Assembly: GCA_945910005.1 (NCBI GenBank)
Contig: OX246749.1
Coordinates: 28,585,183 to 28,649,182, forward strand
Source of the DNA: Isoperla grammatica
Lineage: Eukaryota; Arthropoda; Insecta; Plecoptera; Perlodidae
Reading direction: 5' to 3'
DNA: 64,000 nt
This document shows positions 25,691 to 36,247 of this stretch, one piece after another. How positions within the stretch are numbered: the stretch's first letter is position 1; every line of letters starts with the position of its first letter. The notes under the pieces were generated by a model that saw only the letters and a program-made list of their open reading frames with translations, had not been told where the DNA came from and did not search any database. Position numbers and translations under genes: made by a program.

Positions 25691-25981
25691 TATAATCAAG
25701 GCAGATAACTTGAATGAATCTTGCGATAGAACATATCCACGTACAGCCATTGCACTCGACATGTCGTGTATATAAGCTGCTGATTGATGTGTACACAGCT
25801 AAACACAACAACATGTCCAGAGCAATAAGGTAAGGTAACTACGGTAACTAGATACTACTTACCCTTAGCGGCGCAATAAGTAGTACTGATCTTAACAAAC
25901 ATCACATTGACCAATCTATTTTATTTTGATGTGTATTTCGTTTATTGAAGATGGTATTGTAGTAGACTATGCCTGTGTAAC
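25691..25981. other. Intergenic, no gene seen
   Basis: Contains an AAGGTAAGGTAACTACGG-like word but no bounded exon that can be supported. Confidence 0.4.
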
Positions 25982-26456
25982 CAGGGCCCGGAATCATAAA
26001 AAGTCTTCACTTACGCCTGGCCTAACTTAGGGCCACTAGATTATGGCGTGCCATTGGCTGATACGGACCTGCATAAACCCTCGACTCGACGTCGCTAAGA
26101 AACCCTAGTAAATAACATACACTTGAGACCAAACTTTAGGTCCAGTCTTAGTCTTATCTTTGTTCAAACATGTGGCAATGCGCCTATGACTTAGAAGTGC
26201 GAACACAAATAGATGTTGACTATTTAACCTTGACATGCATATTCCATATTTGTCTGTTTATAGAATGTGGAGGTAATAGGAAACAAAACACTGAACTTGA
26301 AAACACCACCATGCAATATTTCATTCACTGTGATTTCCACGAAATTTGCTATCAATTGGGCTGTGCAGTAGGCCTACCATTGATTTATAATAGCACATAC
26401 GGTACAGTGGACTTAGGCCAGGTCTAAGTTAAATATTTTTGTGACTCCGGCCCCAG
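25982..26456. mobile_element. MITE candidate with about 50-bp TIRs
   Basis: The left end CAGGGCCCGGAATCATAAA and the right end (other strand) CTGGGGCCGGAGTCACAAA stay alignable through CGCCTGGCCTAACTTAGG versus GACCTGGCCTAAGTCCAC. Target duplication not resolved. No transposase. A short open frame inside (26,170-26,427) is not supported as a gene. Confidence 0.6.
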
Positions 26457-26479
26457 TTTAACTGAGTAAAGATAGACAG

Positions 26480-26655
26480 TCAATGTGGTTAGCATCCCTG
26501 CTTCCAATGCAGAAGGTCCCGGGTTCAAATCCCGCTTCAGGCAGAAGTTTTTTAACTTCTAATGTGGATTCAATTCTATTACTTCTTGGCTTAGGAATAA
26601 GTAAACGGTGACTTTGGAGCCGTCCTAGCAACAAAGCACTCAATAAATTCAAAGA
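26480..26655 (+). mobile_element. tRNA-Gly-like SINE
   Basis: A tRNA-like head at about 26,486-26,545: GTGGTTAGCATCC as a box A-like motif, CTGC-TTCCAAT-GCAG as anticodon arm (TCC anticodon, as in tRNA-Gly) and GGTTCAAATCC as box B. The acceptor ends do not pair, so it is not a working tRNA. An unrelated tail follows (TTTTTTAACTTCTAATGTGG ...). This structure is typical of a tRNA-derived SINE. Confidence 0.6.
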
Positions 26656-26939
26656 TGTTATGAATCGGCCTTGTTGATTCTGGCATTTGTCCGCAGGTGT
26701 TCGCTTTGTCCAATCACTGATTCATATGTTTCGTATTTGAAATATCGATCTTTGATTGGTTATCGCTCACTCGTCGATGGTGTTCGAAGCCTACAGGGTT
26801 GGTTCAGTCACTTTCAATTAAAGTCCCCCACTGCAAATCAGTTTACTTACTGAGTGGGTAGACTCTAAATGTGAATTTATTTATTTATTTAATGAACACA
26901 TGAGATGATGAACAATTAAGTTATTGTTTTGATTGCAAT
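26656..26939. other. Intergenic, no gene seen
   Basis: Nothing recognisable apart from a TTTATTTATTTA run near 26,877-26,890. Confidence 0.4.
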
Positions 26940-27194
<255 letters not shown>

Positions 27195-28625
27195 AAAACA
27201 AGATCAAAGCAATTAACACTTATGCTATACCGGTACTCACATATTCATTTGGAATTATTAACTGGACACAGACAGAACTTCATGCCCTAGAAATTCTCAC
27301 CCGCACAACATTCACCAAATACAGAAGTCATCACCCTAAGTCAGCAATAGAACGAGTGACTCTACATAGAGAAAAAGGGGGAAGAGGCTTGATTGATTTA
27401 AACAATTTATATTATAAACAAATTGAAATTCTGAGAAAGTACTTTTATACAAAATGCCCACATTCACAACATCATAGAGCTATAGTATCGGCAGACAAGT
27501 CGCTTTCTCCCGTCAATTTAAATTACGGAAATTTAAACTTGCTTCAAAACCTAAATTCTGACACAGCAAAAGAGATCAGAATATCAGAAAAGACGTTACA
27601 TAGCAGACATTATAAAGAACTTCTTAATGAAAGCGTCGATAGGGTAGCATCGAACAAATGGTTAACGTCCGGGGACATTTTCAGCGAAACAGAGGGATTT
27701 ATGATCGCTATTCAAGATAAAGTAATCAAGACTAACAATTACGAAAAATACATACTGAAAGACGTCACAGTGGAAGATAAATGTAGAAAATGTAATATGA
27801 ACGGCGAAACAATTAAACATATCGTATCTGGGTGCAAAATGCTTTGTCAAACAGATTATCTTCATAGGCATAACCAAGTTGCAAACATTGTACATCAAAA
27901 ATTAGCCATGAAGTATAAACTTATAAACACAACCACTGCGTATTACAAATACAAGCCTGAAAAGGTATTTGATAGTAAAGACTACAAATTATATTACGAC
28001 CGGGCAGTTATAACAGACCAAACCATACATCACAATAGACCGGATATTATATTTATCGACAAGAAGAAACAAGAAACGATTTTAATTGATGTTGCCGTCC
28101 CTTTATGCCACAATGTAGAGACAACTTGGCGGGAAAAGATAAACAGATAAAAGGAATTATCTATTGAAATAAAAAGGTGGTGGAAGCAGAATAATGTAAC
28201 TGTTATACCGTTAATTATATCAGCAAATGGCATTGTTCCACGTAAACTCCGTGACAGTATTAAACTAATTGGTCTCCAACCGAACATATACATCGAGATG
28301 CAAAAAGCAATTATTTTGAACACGTGTAGGGAAGTGCGAAAATTTTTGAACTAAGAAGAATGAAGACTTCAAGAAGTTCTCGATCCCGATGGTGGTTTTC
28401 GTGGTTTCCACCGTACAAAGAGCGAATGCTGGGATGAGTACAAATCGGCCACGACCGTACATAGCATCCACAGTTCGGTTTGGAAAAAATAATGTGGACA
28501 ATGATATATTAAGTAGTTCTAAGTAGATTTTAATAAGGTAAAAACATGGAAATACTTGACATTTGTGTCCGTACAACATGTTTATGCCGGTTTTGACCGA
28601 GTTTGTATGTATTGCAACAATAAAA
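27195..28625 (+). pseudogene. R4-like family B copy, longest 3' fragment
   Basis: Coding sense starts at the (TAA)n border: NKIKAINTYAIPVLTYSFGI, REKGGRGLIDL, HSRHYKELL, the zinc motif CRKCNMNGETIKHIVSGC, RPDIIFIDKKKQETILIDVAVP (RLE core intact) and TTWREKINR. A TAA stop follows at 28,147-28,149 where the sister copies have Tyr. The last part (IPLIISANG...CREVRKFLN) is still colinear. The 3' UTR lacks the GAA block. It is 5'-truncated in the RT thumb region, so it cannot move by itself. Confidence 0.85.
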
Positions 28626-28672
28626 TAATAATAAAAATAATAATAATTAAAATTAAAATTAAAATAAAAATA
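28626..28672. repeat. Short degenerate (TAA)n tail
   Basis: AATAATAATAAAAATAAT grading into AATTAAAATT; the tail of the family B copy. Confidence 0.8.
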
Positions 28673-29433
28673 CACTTAATAATATGTTGAGATAAATTAA
28701 AAACTTACTTGGGATGTTTCGCCGCGTCGTTCACGAGTTATTTGTACTCGACGTTTTCGTAATTACTGTCGATGACATTTTGGATTTTCTGGAGTCACAT
28801 TCACATTAAGATGACATTTGACAGTTCTCTTGAATTCTTCTTTTCTTCTTCTCTTCTTGTATATTACCGAAAGTGTGAAATAATAATATACTTACAAACT
28901 GGTTCATCTCACATGACTGGTCACCTCATTATGAAGTGGATCCCTCCTTGATTTCAATACCATAATGGTGTGCGAGATTTCCAGGTAACTTACAAAAAGT
29001 AGAAAAACGCTCTGTGTGACGCGTTGACAAGAAAGTGCGTCCATGTCCACGAACTTTCTGGCAAAAAAATCTCAAAGCTTTTGTCATTGTTCAATGTAAG
29101 AGATAAAGATAAAAGTTTAAAAACAGCAATTAACAACAATACAAGAATGCGCTTTGCAGAGTAAAGTGTCAAAATAAGAATAGGATTTGTTGCTACTGAA
29201 TTGTTTGTTAAGTTATTTTCCATAAGAAGAACAAACTCCATAGTAACCATAAACAAATCACATACCTAACCCGGAATGTCGATGGTTCTGGACTGCTTGG
29301 GGACCAGTCGTCAGGAAAATAGGTTACGTCCTGACAACACGTCAACAAATCAACAAGTTGAGCCAACAAGTTGACAGTCTTAAAGAGTCTTAAATTAACA
29401 AAACACAATCTTTCTTTCGTGGATCTGGACTCT
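28673..29433. other. Intergenic or upstream region of lectin-like gene
   Basis: No firm coding content. A minus-strand GTAAGT after CATCCCAA near 28,690 lacks an open frame behind it. The last 100 bp before 29,442 may hold the lectin promoter and 5' UTR, but no TATA box or initiator is convincing. Confidence 0.35.
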
Positions 29434-29441
29434 GGTGCAGA

Positions 29442-29752
29442 ATGTTGGTGCTCGTCTCCTCTCTGCTGTTGTGCGCCTGCGCCAATGGTCTGGCGGGGGG
29501 AGAGGGGAACAGAGCGGCCCCCTCCCCTCTCGTGTATCACACATACGCAGACGCTGGCCGCTACCTCTTTGTACCTTGTGCTGCAGAATGTTGGTGCTCG
29601 TCTCCTCTCTGCTGTTGTGCGCCTGCGCCAATGGTCTGGCGGGGGGAGAGGGGAACAGAGCGGCCCCCTCCCCTCTCGTGTATCACACATACGCAGACGC
29701 TGGCCGCTACCTCGTTAACCCGACACCGCAGAACTGGACAGATGCATCCAAG
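29442..29752 (+). CDS. Secreted C-type-lectin-like gene, exon 1 (tandemly duplicated)
   Basis: Two copies of a 146-bp segment carry ATGs at 29,442 and 29,588. The second copy runs 55 codons to 29,752: signal-peptide core MLVLVSSLLLCACANGLA, then YHTYADAGRYL and NWTDASK, followed by the donor AAG|GTACAG. Joined in phase 0 to the exon at 31,019 it gives W-x2-A-x3-C, the start of a C-type lectin domain. The first copy reads the same signal peptide, but the 146-bp offset is not a multiple of three, so its frame shifts on entering copy two. The duplication could be real or an assembly artefact, since it recurs beside a gap. Confidence 0.72.
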
Positions 29753-31018
29753 GTACAGTTGCTTATAACACGGGGTGGAAACTCAATGTTATAGAGGTTC
29801 ATTTCAAAGAACCCTTTAATAGGGAACACGAGTTTGAACATTTTAATCGATTTTTATTTACCTTGTCTCATCAAATAATTTTGTCTTTTTGAATTTTTAA
29901 AACCGGGTCAGTCTGCTCCTTCTGAAGTGGCAGTCGCACTGCAGGAGGCGAGTTGAAGCAAAGACATATGACGTCATAGGAGTTGGTAGCTCATGGGAGT
30001 AGTTTATAAAAGCAAGCGGTCTTGTAGCTAATTTTGTTGCGCGGCAAATTAATTCTCAATTACCTTGAGATACCACCATCAACCTCGAGCAACTGAATAG
30101 TATATTTCATAGAATAATATTGTTAAAAAGTCCCTGCAGGCCAAGTTTCACACTGTTAAACTTAAAACGCGTGATTAAGTGTTATTTACAGTAGGGCCTA
30201 GGCCTTGATCTAAGCCAACTCATTGGTAAGAGGTTTGGTACAATCAACTAGGCCTAGAGTGTAGAAAACAATATGTATATACATATTTAAAATGTATACT
30301 AAGCATAAAACTCATCTGCACTTTAAAATATGTAATGCTTATCCACTATTTCTGGGCCATTCTCTCCACAAGCAATGTTGCACATTTCTCCATCCATATT
30401 TATGCCTCAATTACTCAACTCAATTTTTTATAATTCCAATTACTCAACTCAATAAGCGCTTTCAGTAGAGTTAAAGCAGCTACCAATAAGTAATCGAACA
30501 CTTTTGTGGTAGCACCAACTTACTACCAAAGCGCCTGCTTCCATAGAACGACCGCTTTTGTAGTACTGTCGCACATGGTAGTAGACAGAATAAAAAGACC
30601 TGTCTCAAAAAAATTGGTTTATTAACGATGGATAAACGGACAAGGAAAACGAGCCTTACCATGTTGATGGGATTTGACGTCAAGGTTTGTCTTTTTTGTA
30701 CGCTCACCGCCTTAGCGATTGGTCTATTACGCCTCGTCTACTGAATCGTGACATCACAGCCGCCTCGGCGCGTTTCAGATCCCCGAGTTGCAATTTGAAT
30801 AAATGCCACAACTTAAACCCTATTTATAAATTTATTTTTTACTTGGGGTTTAAACTAATATACTTTTATTTATGTGATACAATTCTGCTTAGTGCTTTGT
30901 TTAATAAAAAAGAAATCGCACGCGTGTTGCCTATTGCTAAAAGCCATAAATTTAACATGACATAAAGCAACATGTTACTCAAACAGAACACCCCTTGTAC
31001 ATGAGTCTATGTCACCAG
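29753..31018 (+). other. Predicted intron 1 of lectin-like gene
   Basis: Lies between GTACAG at 29,753 and ...TCACCAG at 31,018. It is about 1.27 kb, AT-rich, with no other gene or element seen. Confidence 0.55.
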
Positions 31019-31300
31019 GTGTGTAGGACGTACAACGGCCACCTGGCCTTCCCCAAGACCCAAGACGAGGCAGATGCGTTGTGGAGTATCATGACCCGAT
31101 ACAACGTGGTACCCTTACTGTACACCACTCGTAACATGAGTCTATGTCACCAGGTGTGTAGGACGTACAACGGCCACCTGGCCTTCCCCAAGACCCAAGA
31201 CGAGGCAGATGCGTTGTGGAGTATCATGACCCGAATCAACGTGGTACCCTAACTGTACACCACTCGTAACATGAGTCTATGTCACCAGGTGTGTAGGACG
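31019..31300 (+). CDS. C-type-lectin-like exon 2, in a 135-bp tandem repeat
   Basis: After the acceptor CACCAG: VCRTYNGHLAFPKTQDEADA, then LWSIM, matching the C...G.HLA.P...E...L stretch of the C-type lectin fold. The block repeats at 135-bp spacing from 31,001, 31,136 and 31,271, the last cut by the N gap. 135 is 45 codons, so the frame is kept, but copy 2 has CCC-TAA where copy 1 has CCC-TTA. Each repeat also includes the acceptor-side sequence (GAGTCTATGTCACCAG), so this duplicates exon plus flank rather than a coding repeat. Confidence 0.7.
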
Positions 31301-31500
31301 NNNNNNNNNNNNNNNNNNNNNNNNNNNNNNNNNNNNNNNNNNNNNNNNNNNNNNNNNNNNNNNNNNNNNNNNNNNNNNNNNNNNNNNNNNNNNNNNNNNN
31401 NNNNNNNNNNNNNNNNNNNNNNNNNNNNNNNNNNNNNNNNNNNNNNNNNNNNNNNNNNNNNNNNNNNNNNNNNNNNNNNNNNNNNNNNNNNNNNNNNNNN
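31301..31500. other. Assembly gap (200 N)
   Basis: Exactly 200 unknown bases inside the lectin-like locus. Confidence 0.99.
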
Positions 31501-31720
31501 ATGGAGTGGTATCTGATGATAAAACAAAACAACCCGGCAGCGTAGCCGTGGTTGATTGGCTTGGTCTAATAAACCGTGGTTCCTGCCTTGGGTTAAGGTT
31601 TCTAGCTCTGACTTCGGCATATGTTATGAAACGTTTTTCATCGTCACATATCATCCACATATCGTCTTGAATAGCATCGTTAACAACATATGTGTCATAA
31701 AGCCCTGTTAGCGCGGGGAA
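31501..31720 (-). CDS. Possible lectin-like exon on the minus strand, other side of gap
   Basis: On the minus strand, after a polypyrimidine acceptor (TTTTCTCTTTAG), an open phase-0 frame reads FPALTGLYDTYVVNDAIQDD, MWMICDDEKRFITYAEVRA and later LPGCFVLSSDT, then enters the gap. The order W...DDEK.F..Y...P..CFVLS resembles the second half of a C-type lectin domain (W.D....F..W...E.CV.L). The assignment is tentative. If right, it belongs with the exons left of the gap but lies in the opposite orientation. Confidence 0.45.
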
Positions 31721-33109
31721 CTAAAGAGAAAAGATTGTATAATTAGAACTGAAAGTGGACTGTATATTTTGAATGAACTTACCGAGAATGCAGTGAGGTG
31801 GAGAATAGTGTGATGCCGAAATGCAGAGACTAGTTTTTTGCCTGGCTCGATGGGTAAAGAAAAGATTAAAGAACCCAGGGTTGAAAAAAAAAGAAAGAAA
31901 GAGTAAGAAAAACGCCTCAAGAGAGGCTCGAACCACAAGCAGCAGCGCGTAGACTATGGGTGAGCTCGATGCTCGGAGTCCGCAAGCGGTTCGAAGGCGA
32001 GATGACAGGATAGATGAAACCAGACTGGGGACTGCACAAGCAGCTCAAACCCGAAAACATGCATACGTCACAAGGGGTAGGGGAAAAGGAGATAAGAGCG
32101 AAGGGCGTAAAAGGACGTGACGTAAACAACCGGAAGAGTGCCTAAAACCTATATATGAAATTTACTACAAACTAGGGAGGTAGGCGTGAACAAGCCCTAG
32201 TAGCGTCGTCGTCACAAAAACAGTGCACATTATTTTGAATACAAAGTCTCTTATTCGGAGTTCCGATTTTATAACTCATTGAAAAGTATTTCTGGTTGGG
32301 AGTGGAGTTTCCATAAATTGGCACGTTTGAACTGTCAAATATTTATTTGCATGGTTACCCCCTTATGTACCTCCTCCCCCCCCACCCCCCAACGTCTCCC
32401 TCGCTTCCTAAAAACAAAGTCGGGAATTTTGGGTCAGAGCTGCTGACAGAGAAAAAGCTCGGGAGATACTTCAATAAGTATTGCTTTGCTTGTCATAATC
32501 GCACTGGTGTCCATGAATTAGACCATAATAAATTAATAATTACGCTTGCACGTGCCATCTGTCAGCTATGGCATATGTAGGACTACTTTATGTTACGTCA
32601 TACATGCAAGCAATGCAGCGTTTCATGTCACCCAATAACTCTTTGTATTATACATATTATTATATTAATATCAACATTGTATTGGCGATACTAAACCCTG
32701 CTTGCTTTCAAATTTATTTATTTATTTATGTAATGTCTTTCCTATTCAGTTATAAAAACTGATATACGTAGAAGGACCTTAAATAAAACTACGCTATGCA
32801 AACAATGAATAGTAATGAAATCATAAATAACAATAACAACAAAAACAAAACAAACTACTGAACTATATAAAATATAATCAAGAACAAGAAAAAATAATTG
32901 ACAAATGAAATAGAATAAAAAATAAAATCGAGAAAGACTTGTCAGTACTTTCGTGCTTAACACGCGCGACTGCTGCACTGAGTTCGAAAGGTTGGTCGGG
33001 AGGCGGTGTGTGTGAGAGAGAGAGCTTACCTTTTCCTTATTTTGAAACCTCTTCGCCTGCGTCGGTAAAGGAGCAAACTAACCTCGCCGAAACCGACCTT
33101 CTACCTGAT
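31721..33109. other. Intergenic, no firm gene
   Basis: Includes the acceptor tract of the preceding exon, a GAGAGAGAG run near 33,014-33,024 and AT-rich sequence. No exon can be supported. Confidence 0.4.
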
Positions 33110-33735
33110 CTGAAATATCCATGAAAGGCTCTTAATGAGTTCACGTGTTCTCTTAGTAATACTATTAGTTTGATTGCGGCTAATTTGAGTATAAGCCTTG
33201 TCATCTAAAAGATCATTCATCTTGTCGATGTAGTCACATTTATTCATTAAAACTGTTGAGTTGCCTTTGTCTGATTGTGAAACGATGTACTACGATATCA
33301 GGGTTATACAGCAGTTTCAACCCCGGCAATAATTATGTCTTCGACCAGGACATTTTTCGGTGTAATGGAAAAATTTAAGCCTCTAGACAAAACATTGTTC
33401 GTGGCCTCGTCTAACTCGTATCTAGATAATTTGTGAACAACAATACCACTCGCAGAGTGTCCTCCGATGTTGCTATTCTTCGTATTGCTATGCAGCTTGG
33501 AAAACTTTTAAACGTGGGTGTCCGTGATTCTTTCATGAAGGGCTTCACATTTGTTTGTCGTCAACCTGTCCACAACACTCCACAAGTTGCACGATAATGT
33601 AGCACTTACATACAGGTGAAGAGATAAGAGTTCCCGCGAAACACGGTCAAGGTCGCGTCTGCATTCTGGAACACGGGACCGCACTAGCGCATGGCTGGCT
33701 CTGACGAAAATGTTATTAGAGTAGGTACTCACTTT
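33110..33735 (-). pseudogene. Penelope-like element remnant
   Basis: Three minus-strand pieces in Penelope order: ASHALVRSRVPECRRDLDRV to CEALHERITDTH (33,732-33,508); KLHSNTKNSNIGGHSASGIV then HKLSRYELDEATNNVLSRGL and KFSITPKNV (to about 33,312), the VVNLS..L...E..VL.KGL.F..TP signature; and SDKGNSTVLMNKCDYIDKMN with DLL (33,283 down), the start of the RT. About 40 residues between pieces two and three are missing, and stops and a frameshift intervene. The catalytic RT core and GIY-YIG end are absent. It is a dead fragment. Confidence 0.78.
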
Positions 33736-34665
<930 letters not shown>

Positions 34666-34923
34666 CCCACGTGGTTCTATTCCTCCTTGATGGTGTGTAT
34701 TATGACGTGAATTATGACCCAGTGCATGTTTGCTGTTATTATGTTATTCAATCACAGGGTACACATATAAACATTAACCTATTATTTTAAATAAACTTTG
34801 GATTGGTTTTACTGAAAAATGTTTTCATACTTTAAATATACATATATATATATATATATTATTATATAAAAACAATTTCACGATGATGATAATTTGTCTT
34901 TGTGTATTATAATTGGGCTATAA

Positions 34924-35004
34924 TGGCCGTTGGCCGCGGTCGATTAGGTAAAAGACTCCTAAACCGCGGTCGTTGCGTTCGAGGTTCGAATCCTGGCTCG
35001 GCCA
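34924..35004 (+). tRNA. tRNA-Arg(CCT)-like sequence, probably pseudogene or SINE head
   Basis: The acceptor ends pair well (TGGCCG with CGGCCA). The D stem GCC/GGT, a CTCCTAA anticodon loop (CCT, Arg) with T33, and box B GGTTCGAATCC are present. The anticodon stem (AAAGA/ACCGC) does not pair, and a competing hairpin CCGCGGT/ACCGCGG spans it. The length of 81 nt is above the usual 73-76 for tRNA-Arg. The template is clear but function is doubtful. Confidence 0.45.
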
Positions 35005-35212
35005 TTTATGTCATAAAGTGTTTTTAATTCATAATCACCCTATCAACGTCTTTATTAGTCTCGTTTATACATATGGGACGTATAGCCAAAATATAATCAC
35101 CATTCATCACTAATCACTATCATCGCTAATCGAGACAATGACAGGCGATTTATGAAGATGTGAAAAAACGACGCATGACATCCATACCCAAACCATGATT
35201 CAAATCTGGAAC

Positions 35213-35238
35213 CACAGATAACTAATTAGTTATCTGTG
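35213..35238. other. Perfect 26-bp palindrome
   Basis: CACAGATAACTAA followed immediately by its reverse complement. TGGAACCA-type direct repeats flank it. It may be a dimeric protein-binding site or a transposon relic. Confidence 0.7.
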
Positions 35239-35339
35239 CTGGAACCAACTGGAAATATTCAGACGTGATCTATTTATTCATTCAATTAATGTCTACTCTG
35301 TTCAGTTATAACATGCCAAACATCATTTGATATATTTGA

Positions 35340-35425
35340 TAGGGTTTTGTGACTTATGACAACCTCGGGAAAACCCTACAGTTCAGATTTGCCGGCAGCT
35401 GGTATCGAACCGGCGACCTATATAT
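35340..35425 (-). mobile_element. tRNA-derived SINE fragment
   Basis: The minus strand has GGTCGCCGGTTCGATACC (T-arm with box B GGTTCGATACC), then AGCTGCCGGC and GTAGGGTTTTCCCGAGG. The 5' half of the tRNA-like region is missing. Confidence 0.45.
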
Positions 35426-35594
35426 ATTTTGGGGTGGTGGACTGGGGAGGCGAAGAATGACCACAAGATAAATATGATTGCGTAATGGGTTCCACGCTTC
35501 GGAGATGCAAGTCACAAAGTAGTAAACAAGAATCTTTATAATTACGACTTCCACAATTCAGCTTATTTAGTTTGTTAGATGTGAGCGCTCTGTG

Positions 35595-36247
35595 GCCTGC
35601 CACCGTTTTATACTATACCTCACAACCCATACATCGCCAACACATTTTATACTATACCTCACAACCCATACATCGCCAACACATTTTATACTATACCTCA
35701 CAACCCATACATCGCCAACACATTTTATACTATACCTTACAACCGATACATCGCCAACACATTTTATACAATACCTTACAACCCATACATCGCCAACACA
35801 TTTTATACTATACCTAACAACCCATACATCGCCAAAACATTTTATACTATACCTCACAACCCATACATCGCCAACACATTTTATACTATACCTCACAACT
35901 CATACATCGCCAACACATTTTATACTATACCTCACAACTCATACATCGCCAACACATTTTATACTATACCTTACAACCCATACATCGCCAACACATTTTA
36001 TACTATACCTTACAACCCATACATCGCCAACACATTTTATACTATACCTCACAACCCATACATCGCTAACACATTTTATACTTTACCTCACAACCCATAA
36101 ATCGCCAACACATCTTATACTTTACCTAACAACCCATACATCGCCAACACATTTTATACTATACATTACAACCCATACATCGCCAACAAATTTTATACTA
36201 TACCTCACAACCCATACATCGCCAACACATTTTATACTATACATAAC
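35595..36247. repeat. 39-bp minisatellite, about 16-17 units
   Basis: The unit is close to CATTTTATACTATACCTC + ACAACCCATACATCGCCAA + CA. Because 39 is 13 codons and the unit has no stops in one frame per strand, open frames of over 100 codons exist on both strands with 13-residue periodicity (such as ILYLTTHTSPTHF). No ATG, splice context or codon bias supports coding. Confidence 0.93.

Noticed and set aside
26170..26427. 86-codon plus-strand frame inside a MITE
   Set aside because: It lies within inverted-repeat-bounded DNA with no splice or family support.
26480..26655. Functional tRNA-Gly
   Set aside because: Boxes and anticodon arm are good, but the acceptor stem does not pair; better read as a SINE head.
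28673..28800. Minus-strand exon before GTAAGT
   Set aside because: All frames behind the donor carry stops within a short distance.
31721..32170. Minus-strand frames of 70-76 codons
   Set aside because: No motif and no splice support; they overlap each other in different frames.
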